A stretch of 64,000 nt of DNA, from NCBI RefSeq assembly GCF_021272205.1, contig NZ_JAJSDX010000009.1, forward strand, positions 62,001-126,000, read 5' to 3'. Both the position numbers and the translations under genes were made by a program. The stretch comes from Pantoea sp. Mb-10 (GTDB taxonomy: Bacteria; Pseudomonadota; Gammaproteobacteria; Enterobacterales; Enterobacteriaceae). The notes beneath the pieces were generated by a model. It did no database searches. It was not told where the DNA came from and worked only from the letters and a program-made list of their open reading frames with translations. Positions within the stretch are counted from its first letter, which is position 1. Each line of letters starts with the position of its first letter. This document shows, one piece after another, positions 45,400-53,367 of this stretch.

Positions 45400-46254
45400 A
45401 TGACCGCGAGTTTACACATCGATTTGCTGCGGACCTTTCACACCGTAGTGCGCATTGGCAAATTCAGCGCCGCTGCTGCGCTGCTGCACAAAAGCCCGGC
45501 GGCCATCAGCACCCATATTCAACGGCTTGAGGCGGTGGCGGGGGGGCAATTGCTGCAGCGCGATAACCAGTCCGTCAGGCTGACAGCGTTGGGCAAACGC
45601 CTGCTACATTCCACGGCTGAGCTGTTGCGCGCACACGATCGGGCGCTGGCAGATCTGCGAGGCACCGACTTTGTCGGACGCGTCGCCCTCGGCGTGCCTG
45701 ACGAATATGCCACTCAGGTGATTGAAGAGATTTTGCCGACGTTCAGCCACGCCTGGCCAAACGTGGTGCTGGAACTCAAGCTGGGGCCCAGCAACCAGCT
45801 GAAAGCATGGACGCAACGCGAAGAAGTGCAGGTGGCGGTGATCGTCCAGCCGCAGGACGAACCTTACCCTGATGCGCAGTTGTTGATGGCCACAACGCCC
45901 GTCTGGGTCGGGGCGGCGCACCGCCGCGTGGCGCCGGAAGATCCGTTACCGCTGGCGGTATATGCTGAACCCTGCGTGTATCGTAGAGCCATGGCCGCGT
46001 CTCTGGACGCGTCAGGCAGGCGCTCGCGTATCGTGCTGGAAAGTCATTCCAGCCAGGCAGTGAAAGCCTGCGTCGAGGCAGGTTTAGCCATCAGCTTGAT
46101 TGACCGGGGTAAGATCTCCAGACGAATGCAGATTCTGGACGAGATGCCGACCATCCCCGACCACCATATTTTGTTGATACGCAGTGCCGCGGCGCGCGAT
46201 GATGAGATTGTCGCACTCCTGGCACAGACCATTCAGCAGATGTTTCGTCTTTAA
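45400..46254 (+). CDS. LysR-family transcriptional regulator
   Basis: 284 residues. The N-terminal helix-turn-helix (FSAAAALLHKSPAAISTHIQ) is followed by the linker helix and a type 2 periplasmic-binding effector domain. It lies divergent to the DMT exporter with a 74-bp shared promoter region, the classic layout for a LysR regulator controlling its neighbour. It resembles regulators paired with amino-acid or metabolite exporters. The inducer is unknown. Confidence 0.87.
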   Translation: MTASLHIDLLRTFHTVVRIGKFSAAAALLHKSPAAISTHIQRLEAVAGGQLLQRDNQSVRLTALGKRLLHSTAELLRAHDRALADLRGTDFVGRVALGVPDEYATQVIEEILPTFSHAWPNVVLELKLGPSNQLKAWTQREEVQVAVIVQPQDEPYPDAQLLMATTPVWVGAAHRRVAPEDPLPLAVYAEPCVYRRAMAASLDASGRRSRIVLESHSSQAVKACVEAGLAISLIDRGKISRRMQILDEMPTIPDHHILLIRSAAARDDEIVALLAQTIQQMFRL

Positions 46255-46307
46255 TGCGGCCAGCGCAGCGTCATCTTTTCTGTGGTCCATGATAAAAAGA
46301 GGTAAGC

Positions 46308-46757
46308 ATGATCACCGTCGCTCCCTGCCTGCTGACATCGCCAGAATCACGTCTTCTCCTTGAAAAATTGTCGGCTGAACTTCACGCCATCACCGGCGAT
46401 AGCGGCGGCAGCCATTTTAGTGTCGATGCCATGGACGATCCCCGGGCACGCTGGGTGCTGGCCCGGAACCGTCATGGCGACGCGGTAGGCTGCGGCGCGA
46501 TCCGACCGCTCAGCGACGAGATTGCAGAGCTGAAAAGGATGTTTTCGGACCGCAGCGCACCCGGCATCGGTCACGCGTTACTCACCTTTCTTGAAACGTC
46601 TGCAAAACGCTTAGGTTACCGGACCCTGTGGCTGGAAACCCGGCGGGTTAATCACAGGGCGGTGCAGTTTTATCTTCAACATGGCTTCGTGCGCATTGAG
46701 AATTACGGGCCGTATGTCAACCGCCCCGAGGCGGTGTGTTTCGCCAAAGAGCTGTAA
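46308..46757 (+). CDS. GNAT-family N-acetyltransferase
   Basis: 149 residues. The acetyl-CoA binding region is near the centre (SAPGIGHALLTFLETSAK, a somewhat divergent motif A in place of RGxGxG/A), followed by TLWLETRRVNHRAVQFYLQHGF and a C-terminal NYGPYVNRPEAVCFAKEL strand pair. The substrate is unknown; small amine or amino-acid acetylation is typical. AGAGG precedes the ATG. It lies 53 bp after the LysR gene and might be cotranscribed. Confidence 0.85.
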   Translation: MITVAPCLLTSPESRLLLEKLSAELHAITGDSGGSHFSVDAMDDPRARWVLARNRHGDAVGCGAIRPLSDEIAELKRMFSDRSAPGIGHALLTFLETSAKRLGYRTLWLETRRVNHRAVQFYLQHGFVRIENYGPYVNRPEAVCFAKEL

Positions 46758-46776
46758 TACCGTGCGCCATGACGGG

Positions 46777-47280
46777 CTAACGGCTGTGCGGTTCCCGCTT
46801 CATCAGAAATTCATCATGAAAGACGCCCTCGACGCACAGCGCGGCCGTATCTGTGGCCCAGGTGATGAAACCAAAGGCGCGGTACAGCGCACAGGCTGCC
46901 TGATTGGTCGTAACCACAGCGAGCTTTACCGTTCTGACGGGACCGGCCGCCTCAAGCGCTGCCGCCATTAGCAGAGCGGCAAGGCCTGACCCACGCAAAT
47001 CAGCGCGCACATACATGCCCCAGATTGTGGCGATATGACACAGTTTCGGTGCGGTCTCGCAGCGCAATCCAATTATGCCTTGCAGGGTGTTTTCACTGTC
47101 GAATCCGCCGAAGACCCGATCGCTGCGCAGTTTTTCGGCAAAAAAGGAGGCGGGGCGCTGGCACCACGCCTCATAGGACGCACCAAACGCCTCGGGATGC
47201 AGGCGCAGCGCCTCTAACCTTACCCGCCTAAATGCCTCGCTATCCTGTTCGGTGAGGCGGCGTACCGTCAACGCGTTCAC
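46777..47280 (-). CDS. GNAT-family N-acetyltransferase
   Basis: 167 residues from GTG at 47280; GGAGG lies nine bases upstream, within the end of the glutathione peroxidase gene, and the longer frame to 47412 is antisense-like read-through of that gene. The protein begins VNALTVRRLTEQDSEAFRRV. Motif A is VRADLRGSGLAALLMAAAL, followed by VTTNQAACALYRAFGF. It probably acetylates an amine. It is two bases downstream of the peroxidase gene in the same orientation, so the two form an operon. Confidence 0.85.
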   Translation of the reverse strand: MNALTVRRLTEQDSEAFRRVRLEALRLHPEAFGASYEAWCQRPASFFAEKLRSDRVFGGFDSENTLQGIIGLRCETAPKLCHIATIWGMYVRADLRGSGLAALLMAAALEAAGPVRTVKLAVVTTNQAACALYRAFGFITWATDTAALCVEGVFHDEFLMKREPHSR

Positions 47281-47282
47281 GT

Positions 47283-47780
47283 TCACTCCCCTCCCGTCTG
47301 GCGTTTCAGTGCCGCAATGATAGCCTGCTCCATTTTCTCTGGCGTGGTCAGCGGCGCAAAGCGCTTGAGCGGTGTACCGTCTGGCGCGATCAGGAACTTG
47401 GTAAAATTCCATACGATACGGCCGCCCAGTACGCCCGGCAGGGTTTTTTTAAGATAGCGAAACAGCGGATGCGCGTTGGCGCCATTGACGTCTATTTTTT
47501 CAAACATCGGGAAACTAACGCCGTAGTTAATCTGGCAGGTCTGCGCGATATCCTCGGCGCTGCCGGGTTCCTGCTTGCCGAATTGGTTGCAGGGAAAGCC
47601 CAGCACTATCAGGCCTTGCGCGCGGTATTTCTGATAGAGCGCTTCCAAACCCGCATACTGCGGTGTGAAACCGCAGTGGCTGGCGGTATTCACCACCAGC
47701 ACCAGCTTGCCCATGAAGTCAGCCATCGAAATCGGCTCGCCGCGCAAGCGGGTGGCAGAAAGATGATAAAAAGGGGCCAT
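47283..47780 (-). CDS. Glutathione/thioredoxin peroxidase (GPx family)
   Basis: 165 residues from ATG at 47780 with GGAGGA seven bases upstream; the GTG at 47795 overlaps that site. The GPx catalytic set is present: cysteine in NTASHCGFTPQY (about residue 38), glutamine in FPCNQFGKQEPG (about 73) and tryptophan/asparagine in WNFTKFLI (about 128). This is the BtuE-like bacterial type that reduces peroxides with thioredoxin or glutathione in the cytoplasm or periplasm. No signal peptide is visible. It heads a two-gene operon with a GNAT enzyme. Confidence 0.9.
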   Translation of the reverse strand: MAPFYHLSATRLRGEPISMADFMGKLVLVVNTASHCGFTPQYAGLEALYQKYRAQGLIVLGFPCNQFGKQEPGSAEDIAQTCQINYGVSFPMFEKIDVNGANAHPLFRYLKKTLPGVLGGRIVWNFTKFLIAPDGTPLKRFAPLTTPEKMEQAIIAALKRQTGGE

Positions 47781-48011
47781 GTCAGGATCCTCCACGTGAC
47801 AGCCGTTTGGTCGCGTTCTGGCCCGCAGCGTCAGGCCGCGAGGCAGAGCCGTTGCGTATGATATGACAAGCCCATGAGGGGGACATCAGATTTTACGCCA
47901 ACGGCATTTTACCCATCAGGCGGGCACGCCAGTCCGTTCCCCCATTCCATCCGGGAAAAGGGGGCGGAGTGAGAGATAAAAGGCTGCGGTTGCAGCCCTC
48001 ACAGATAGACG

Positions 48012-48030
48012 CCGTCAGCAACGCTGACGG
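48012..48030 (-). terminator. Hairpin downstream of chemoreceptor
   Basis: A perfect 8-bp stem (48012-48019 with 48023-48030) with a three-base loop lies 46 bp after the chemoreceptor stop codon. No T-run follows. It may be a weak terminator or an mRNA end stabiliser. Confidence 0.4.
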
Positions 48031-48075
48031 TAAAACCGGTCAGCAGGACGGGGAGAACCGCCCTGCGGCGGGCGC

Positions 48076-49728
48076 TTAGAATGTGGTCCAGTTTTCACTT
48101 GCCGCTGCTGCCGGGCGCAGGGTGGGCGCGGCTGCCGACAATGCAGGCATCGCGGTAATCGGTGCCGCAGCGGGTGCACGTGTCAGCGCCGCAAGGCTAA
48201 ATACCGAGACCGATTGCACCAACAGGGCCGCTTGTTCTTGCAGACTCTGCGACGCCGAAGCGGACTCCTCCACCAGCGAGGCGTTCTGCTGGGTAACACC
48301 ATCCATCTGCGTGACGGCAATGCCGACTTGCTCAATGCCACGGGCCTGCTCGGCGCTGGCGGCCTGGATCTCCTCCACGGTATCGGTGAGTTGCCCGACT
48401 GAAGCGACAATGTCCGCCATGGTCGATGCCGAGCGCGCCGCCAGGTCATTTCCGGCTTGCACGCTCGCCGAGTTCGCCTCAATCAGGCGTCTGATCTCCC
48501 CGGCGGCAGTGGCGCTGCGCTGCGCCAGCGTCCGCACTTCCCCGGCGACCACGGCAAAGCCGCGGCCTTGCTCACCCGCGCGCGCCGCCTCAACCGCCGC
48601 GTTCAGGGCAAGGATATTGGTCTGGAAGGCAATACCATCGATCACCGCCGTGATATCGGCGATGCGGGTCGAGCTTTCACCAATATCTTTCATCGTGCCG
48701 TTAATGTCGGTGGTGACGTCGCTGCCCTGTTGGGCCACTTTGCGGACGTTAACCGCCAGCTGTGCGGCCTGACGGGCGTTATCGGCGTTGTTACGCACCG
48801 TCACGCTCAGCTCGCTCATGGTCGCGGCGGTCTGCTCCAGCGCACTGGCCTGTTCTTCGGTGCGCTGCGAGAGATCCGCGTTGCCTTGGGCAATTTGCAG
48901 GCTGGCCGTCGCCACGCTGTCCGCGTTATTTCTTACGGTGCTGACCGTTTGCACCAGCGCCGCCTGCATCGCCTGAATCGCGTTAAGCAGCCTGCCGGTT
49001 TCATCCCGGCCCTGTACCGGCACCGCCGTGGTGAGATCTCCACGGGCGATGCGCTGCGAGGCAGCCAGCGCCACACCCAGCGGGCGCGTAATGCTGAGCG
49101 TGATACGCCACGCCAGCAGTGCGGCGCACAGGATGGCGACAACGCTCAGTGCGCTCAGGATCCGCGAGGCCTGTCGGCGTTCATCCGTGGCGTCCTGGGC
49201 GGCTTTACGCATGCCAGCTTCTTGGTGTGAAACGATATTGGTGATGACGTTCATGTAATCCAGCTGCGTCTGGAAGCGCGGGCTGAATAACAGCGTGGCA
49301 TCTTCTTCACCGCTTTTCTCCACCGCAAGCGCCACGACGTCATCTGAGAAGCGCTGGTAAGCCTGATAGGTGGTCTGCAGCGCCGCCAGCTCAGCGGGAT
49401 TTTCGGACCCTTTCAGCGTCTGCTGAAGCTGCTCTGTGTTACGGGCCATGCGATCGCGAAGGCGCTCATACTCCGCTTTGAACGCCTGCTGTTTAGGAGT
49501 GCCGGTATTCAGGATCACCAGGTTGCGCACCAGTCGCGTCATATCAATGGCGTTATAGCGCAGGTTTAGCGCAGCCGACACCTTCTGATAGCGGCTGCCG
49601 GCAAGCGTTTCTGCCGTATCGCCCAGTGACTGAATGCGCGTATACCCGGTGATAGCGATGAGGATGAGAAGAATCAGCAGAAAACCAAATGCGGCGCCGA
49701 GGCGCACTCCAATGCTGGTGTTTTTCAT
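48076..49728 (-). CDS. Methyl-accepting chemotaxis protein with NWTTF tail
   Basis: 550 residues: TM1 (about 10-32), periplasmic four-helix sensor domain, TM2 (about 190-212), HAMP, and a full signalling domain with tip [20 protein letters not shown]. An alanine/proline linker ([19 protein letters not shown]) leads to the C-terminal pentapeptide NWTTF, the CheR/CheB docking site of Tar/Tsr-type major receptors. It can therefore recruit adaptation enzymes for itself and for tail-less receptors such as the one at 1806. The ligand is unknown. Confidence 0.93.
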   Translation of the reverse strand: MKNTSIGVRLGAAFGFLLILLILIAITGYTRIQSLGDTAETLAGSRYQKVSAALNLRYNAIDMTRLVRNLVILNTGTPKQQAFKAEYERLRDRMARNTEQLQQTLKGSENPAELAALQTTYQAYQRFSDDVVALAVEKSGEEDATLLFSPRFQTQLDYMNVITNIVSHQEAGMRKAAQDATDERRQASRILSALSVVAILCAALLAWRITLSITRPLGVALAASQRIARGDLTTAVPVQGRDETGRLLNAIQAMQAALVQTVSTVRNNADSVATASLQIAQGNADLSQRTEEQASALEQTAATMSELSVTVRNNADNARQAAQLAVNVRKVAQQGSDVTTDINGTMKDIGESSTRIADITAVIDGIAFQTNILALNAAVEAARAGEQGRGFAVVAGEVRTLAQRSATAAGEIRRLIEANSASVQAGNDLAARSASTMADIVASVGQLTDTVEEIQAASAEQARGIEQVGIAVTQMDGVTQQNASLVEESASASQSLQEQAALLVQSVSVFSLAALTRAPAAAPITAMPALSAAAPTLRPAAAASENWTTF

Positions 49729-50054
49729 AACAGTCTCGTCAAAGTTGGATGCTGTGCAGGTAAAAGATGTGGCGCTTTTTTAGGCGCCTTATCTCATTAA
49801 TGTCGGGTTGGAAGGCAAAGGTGTACCGCCGTCAATGGCTTTATTCTCATTTTTCGCCGTTCCGTTTTAGAGAATAGTCATTCCCTTTCGTTTTGGTGGC
49901 AAATCGAACAATTAATTCAGGTTCAAGGCGGGTTAAAATGTAAGCAGATGAAAGCAACGCCCGCATGAAAGAGACGGCGGCCCGTTACCTTCACGCTGAG
50001 CGGAAAACGTTGGAGTGGATGTGAGACTTGAAGGGCGGTCGCGTGCCCGGCGAT
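49729..50054. other. Intergenic region upstream of the NWTTF chemoreceptor
   Basis: About 325 bp. It must include the receptor's promoter. No ORF, RNA gene or strong repeat was seen. Confidence 0.35.
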
Positions 50055-50336
50055 CTAAGGCTGACCCGCCGTTTGTAGCAGCGTCAGCGCGCCCTTGAGA
50101 ATCGCCTCCTGCGACAGATCGACGGTCATTTTCAGGCGCACAATCAGCATCAGCTGGATCTCCTCAAAGCTGACCCTTTTGCCGCAAGCCAGAAGCTCAC
50201 GGACCATGGCACCGACCGCCTCTTTCGGGCTATCGTAATCGGTGTAAAGGCCGTTCGCGGGCGCGTTGGGCTCTAAGTCACAACCCGCGGCTGCGCGCAC
50301 CGTGTGTGCAATATTGTCGGATGAATTCGTCGACAT
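50055..50336 (-). CDS. AriR/YmgB-family biofilm/acid-resistance regulator
   Basis: 93 residues from ATG at 50336, with AAGG six bases upstream; the longer frame to 50450 lacks family character. The core KEAVGAMVRELLACGKRVSF...LMLIVRLKMT...AILKGALTLLQ follows the helical pattern of AriR/YmgB, small homodimeric proteins that connect BluF/YcgE blue-light and Rcs signalling to biofilm in E. coli. No membrane segment. It is monocistronic. Related small proteins occur at 51268 and possibly 17867. Confidence 0.7.
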   Translation of the reverse strand: MSTNSSDNIAHTVRAAAGCDLEPNAPANGLYTDYDSPKEAVGAMVRELLACGKRVSFEEIQLMLIVRLKMTVDLSQEAILKGALTLLQTAGQP

Positions 50337-50742
50337 AGTAAACCTTAACTGCATGAGCAAGCGGTCCTTTCCTCCCAGGAAGGGATCGACGCAAAGAGAA
50401 TGATGACGTGTGCCAATGCCGTGAAAGATCCCTGCGAAAAAATCGCACACGGACGCTGTCAGGCGTGCTGCATCAGCGGGATGAGTGTGTATATGAAAGC
50501 CGCTTAATCGGCGCGTTAGGGAGTGTGCCCCGGAATCGATTCAAAGGCCGATTCGCCTGATACCGGATGTGGCCCGGAAAGAATCCAGTACGGTTACCCT
50601 AACATGCCGCCCTTCAAATTAGCAATTTTCTGGCAGCTGGGGCGCAAAGCGTGTCCATCAACCGCTCCGTGGGTTAAACCGCTGATGAAATTTTCCTTTT
50701 AGTTAGTCGTGCTTTTTATCACGCTATCAGGAGAGACTGAAG
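50337..50742. other. Intergenic region
   Basis: About 400 bp between the AriR-like gene and a decayed SnoaL-like gene. It should hold both promoters. No other gene or RNA was recognised. Confidence 0.3.
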
Positions 50743-51156
50743 ATGAGTATTCAGACGCCCCAGGCCGTTGCAGAAGCGTTTTTACACCGTATCGTTACGG
50801 CAAAAAGAGGCCTCCGCGATCGCGGAATTGGTAAGTGAAGACGTTGACTGGCTGGTGCCGGGCAATACGCAGCGCGTCCCTTGGGTAGGGCGTAAACGCG
50901 GCAGGGCGGGTGGAGCGGAATTCTATGCACAACTTCGCGCAGAATGGGTGCCAGAGCATTTTGAAATCAAAGCGATACGCGTTAAAGGAATGCGGCTGGT
51001 GGCGATTGGCGCTTGCATCACGCGTGAAAAAAACGCAGAAACGTATTGAAACCGAATTTGTCCTCGACATGCTCATAGAAAGGGCTGATCGCGCGCTTCC
51101 GCATGTTTGAAGATAGCCACGCGGTGTCCGACGCCTGCGGAGCAATAGCGATATGA
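50743..51156 (+). pseudogene. Frameshifted SnoaL/NTF2-like protein
   Basis: A good start (ATG 50743, AGGAGAG upstream) opens with IQTPQAVAEAFLHRIVT, then the frame shifts near 50800. Homologous sequence continues as AIAELVSEDVDWLVPGN and WVGRKRGRAGGAEFYAQL in another frame to about 51030. A third frame supplies RIETEFVLDML, and a fourth IARFRMFEDSHAVSDAC to the stop at 51156. The whole reads as a SnoaL-like ketosteroid-isomerase-fold protein of about 135 residues, broken by at least three frameshifts. It is a recent pseudogene or a region of poor sequence quality. Confidence 0.75.
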
Positions 51157-51267
51157 GCCATGTGCCTTGTCGGTGAGGCGATCGCGCGTCTTTGTTTTGC
51201 GAGAGGGGCGCAGGTGCAAGCATGGGCGGCGCAAAAAACCGCTTCTACATGAGCGCGTCATTTCTGT

Positions 51268-51480
51268 TTAATCTTCTTTCACAGGCGGGCTTTGCTTCAC
51301 CAGATGAATCGCTGCACCGTACACTTTTTTCATGCCGTCTACGGCGTGGGCCTCTGAGATTTTGAGGTGTGCCAGCAGCGCATTTTTTTCCACCTGTTTG
51401 CCGGCGGAAATTAGGCTGCATATTGCGCTTCCAATTACCGAACTGATTCGTTCTCTCGTCTGTGAAGAGCGGGTATCCAT
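51268..51480 (-). CDS. Small AriR/YmgB-like protein (tentative)
   Basis: 70 residues with an excellent ribosome binding site (AAGGAGG four bases before the ATG). The pattern VIGSAICSLISAGKQVEKNA...LLAHLK...YGAAIHLVKQ parallels the helix layout of the AriR-like protein at 50055 (VGAMVRELLACGKRVSF...). I infer a distant AriR/YmgB relationship; otherwise it is a hypothetical protein. Soluble, no signal peptide. It may modulate a regulator by direct binding, as AriR-class connectors do. Confidence 0.5.
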   Translation of the reverse strand: MDTRSSQTRERISSVIGSAICSLISAGKQVEKNALLAHLKISEAHAVDGMKKVYGAAIHLVKQSPPVKED

Positions 51481-51920
51481 TTTTCCTCCTTGTTACGCCT
51501 AATCTCTCGGCGTCGTCAAATCTGCGGAATAATACCTTTGTATTATCCTCATCTAAGTATTCTAAATAAAGCCCAGCGGTAATCTTTTCTGCCAAGAAAA
51601 TAGTAAAAGCGAAACGAAAGATGCGTGATAATTTTCAACATTGTTTAATTAAATGGGGTGCTACATTTTTTATCAATAAAAATCAACTATTTGTTTAAAT
51701 TGTCTCGTATTACATACTGTAATTCATTTGTTGTGCAGATATGGAATCCCTATGGCCATCGTTATTTGATGTTGAGGGTGGAAAACCCTCAATTAAAATT
51801 CGGGCATCGTGCAGTGTGCCACTATACTCACCATTGTACTTGGCGTTTTTGTATTATGGTCGTGCAGAGCAGAGAGGTATTCTCTGTGGCGCGCTCCTCA
51901 CCTTATTTCTGGAGAATACG
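51481..51920. other. AT-rich intergenic region upstream of DUF4142 gene
   Basis: 440 bp between divergent genes, very AT-rich at 51590-51730. A 7-bp stem (51774-51780 with 51788-51794) lies in the leader of the DUF4142 gene. No further gene was recognised; the in-frame upstream extension of the DUF4142 gene does not look coding. Confidence 0.4.
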
Positions 51921-52490
51921 ATGCAAAAGTCTCATACCTTGAAAGGGCTACTGGCCGTGTCGGTCGTGGCCGTGCTAGTAAACGCAGCCAGCGTACAGGC
52001 ACAGGCACCTGCGAGCGGCGCACAACCGGCTACCGCCAACCAAAGCGGATCCGGTGCGCCACTGAGCGCCGGGGATCAAAAGGCGATGAAAGACATGGCG
52101 CAAGCCAATATCAATGAAATTGCCGCAGCGAAAATTGCCCTGAGCAAAGCCCAAAGCAGCAACGTCAAAGCCTTCGCGCAGAAAATGGTCGACGATCATA
52201 GCGCGGCGCTGACCAAGGTGCAGACGGTGGCGCAACAAAAAGGCGTAACGCTGCCGACAGAGCCAGACAGCAAACATAAGGCCATGGCCGCCAAGCTGGA
52301 AAAACAGAGCGGCAGCGCGTTTGACAAGCTTTACATGGAAAACGCCGGGACCAAGGATCACAAGATGGTCCTGTCAACACTGAAAAAAGACGCCAGCAAG
52401 ATCACGGATCCCGACGTAAAAGCGCTCGCCGAGGCGCACACACCGGTTGTTGAGCAGCACCTGAAATCGGCTCAGGACATGTCGATGTAA
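51921..52490 (+). CDS. DUF4142 periplasmic protein
   Basis: 189 residues from ATG at 51921 with GGAG upstream. A Sec signal peptide (residues 1 to about 27, ending SVQA) precedes a low-complexity linker and a ferritin-like helical DUF4142 domain (MKDMAQANINEIAAAKIALS, FAQKMVDDHSAALTKVQ, HTPVVEQHLKSAQ). This family is periplasmic or secreted and stress-associated in enterobacteria; the biochemical role is unknown. It is a single gene. Confidence 0.88.
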   Translation: MQKSHTLKGLLAVSVVAVLVNAASVQAQAPASGAQPATANQSGSGAPLSAGDQKAMKDMAQANINEIAAAKIALSKAQSSNVKAFAQKMVDDHSAALTKVQTVAQQKGVTLPTEPDSKHKAMAAKLEKQSGSAFDKLYMENAGTKDHKMVLSTLKKDASKITDPDVKALAEAHTPVVEQHLKSAQDMSM

Positions 52491-52685
52491 GAGAAAGCCC
52501 AATGTGATAAATCGGTTGTTCGGTGGGCTTCAGCCCCTGCATTCTGAACAACCTTGTTGGAAACCTGCTCCTGATGAAGTAATGAGCCGGTTACAATGTC
52601 CGCTTTCGCCCAGCCAGGCGACGGGCATTCTTGCCCGCATCCCGATAGATTCAGGCGTGAAATTTTCCTGTTAGGCGAGGACATA

Positions 52686-53330
52686 ATGCTGGATGTCACG
52701 CACTTTGGGTTGTTTGCACTTTCCGTTTTTCTGCTTTCCGTAACGCCCGGCCCCGATATGGCCTACGTGATTGGGCAAAGCGTGGCTAACGGGCGACGTG
52801 CCGGCATACTCTCGGCGACCGGCGTGGCGCTAGGCAGCTGCACACACGCCATCGCCAGCGCCTTAGGTCTTACAGCCTTGCTGGCAGCGTCGCCAGTGAT
52901 GTTTACGGCGGTCAAGTTGATAGGCGGGGCTTATCTGATCTTCTTGGGCAGCAAAATGGTCATCGGCACGTTCAAAAACGCGTTGCAGGAAGCGGCCAGC
53001 AACACTGCAAACCGTCCAGCACGCGGCGCGTATTCGCTGCTGAGAAAAGGGTTTATTACCACCTTGACCAACCCCAAAGTGCTCCTGTTCTTTGTGGCTT
53101 TCTTTCCGCAGTTTGTTTCACCTGAAGGGGAACATCATACGGTATCCTTTCTGTTGCTGGGGCTGACTTATGCCCTTATTGCCTTTATCACCGACTGTAC
53201 CTTTGCCGTGCTGGCCGGCGGTGCCGCCAGCGTCGTCGCAGGTAATCATCGGCTGCAAAATGCGCTGGATCGCATTGTCGGTGCCACCTTTATCGCGCTG
53301 GGTATCAGGCTGGCGCTGACCCGCCGTTAA
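52686..53330 (+). CDS. LysE/RhtB-family amino-acid exporter
   Basis: 214 residues from ATG at 52686, with GAGGA six bases upstream. Six predicted helices. The N-terminal SVTPGPDMAYVIGQS and the central LIGGAYLIFLGSKM are LysE/RhtB signatures, and FITTLTNPKVLLFFVAFFPQF follows. It exports amino acids such as homoserine, threonine or leucine-like substrates; the exact one is unknown. Single gene, convergent with the RND pump. Confidence 0.9.
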   Translation: MLDVTHFGLFALSVFLLSVTPGPDMAYVIGQSVANGRRAGILSATGVALGSCTHAIASALGLTALLAASPVMFTAVKLIGGAYLIFLGSKMVIGTFKNALQEAASNTANRPARGAYSLLRKGFITTLTNPKVLLFFVAFFPQFVSPEGEHHTVSFLLLGLTYALIAFITDCTFAVLAGGAASVVAGNHRLQNALDRIVGATFIALGIRLALTRR

Positions 53331-53338
53331 GCAACAGG

Positions 53339-53367
53339 CAGGCGCCCATCGCGCCTGGGCTTCTTTT
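53339..53367 (+). terminator. Rho-independent terminator of lysE-like gene
   Basis: A 7-bp GC-rich stem (53339-53345 with 53351-53357) and five-base loop is followed by a T-rich tract (53361-53370). It lies nine bases after the exporter stop codon and next to the convergent RND gene end. Confidence 0.7.

Noticed and set aside
48457-49230. 257-residue plus-strand ORF
   Set aside because: Antisense to a chemoreceptor, His/Arg-rich, no domain.
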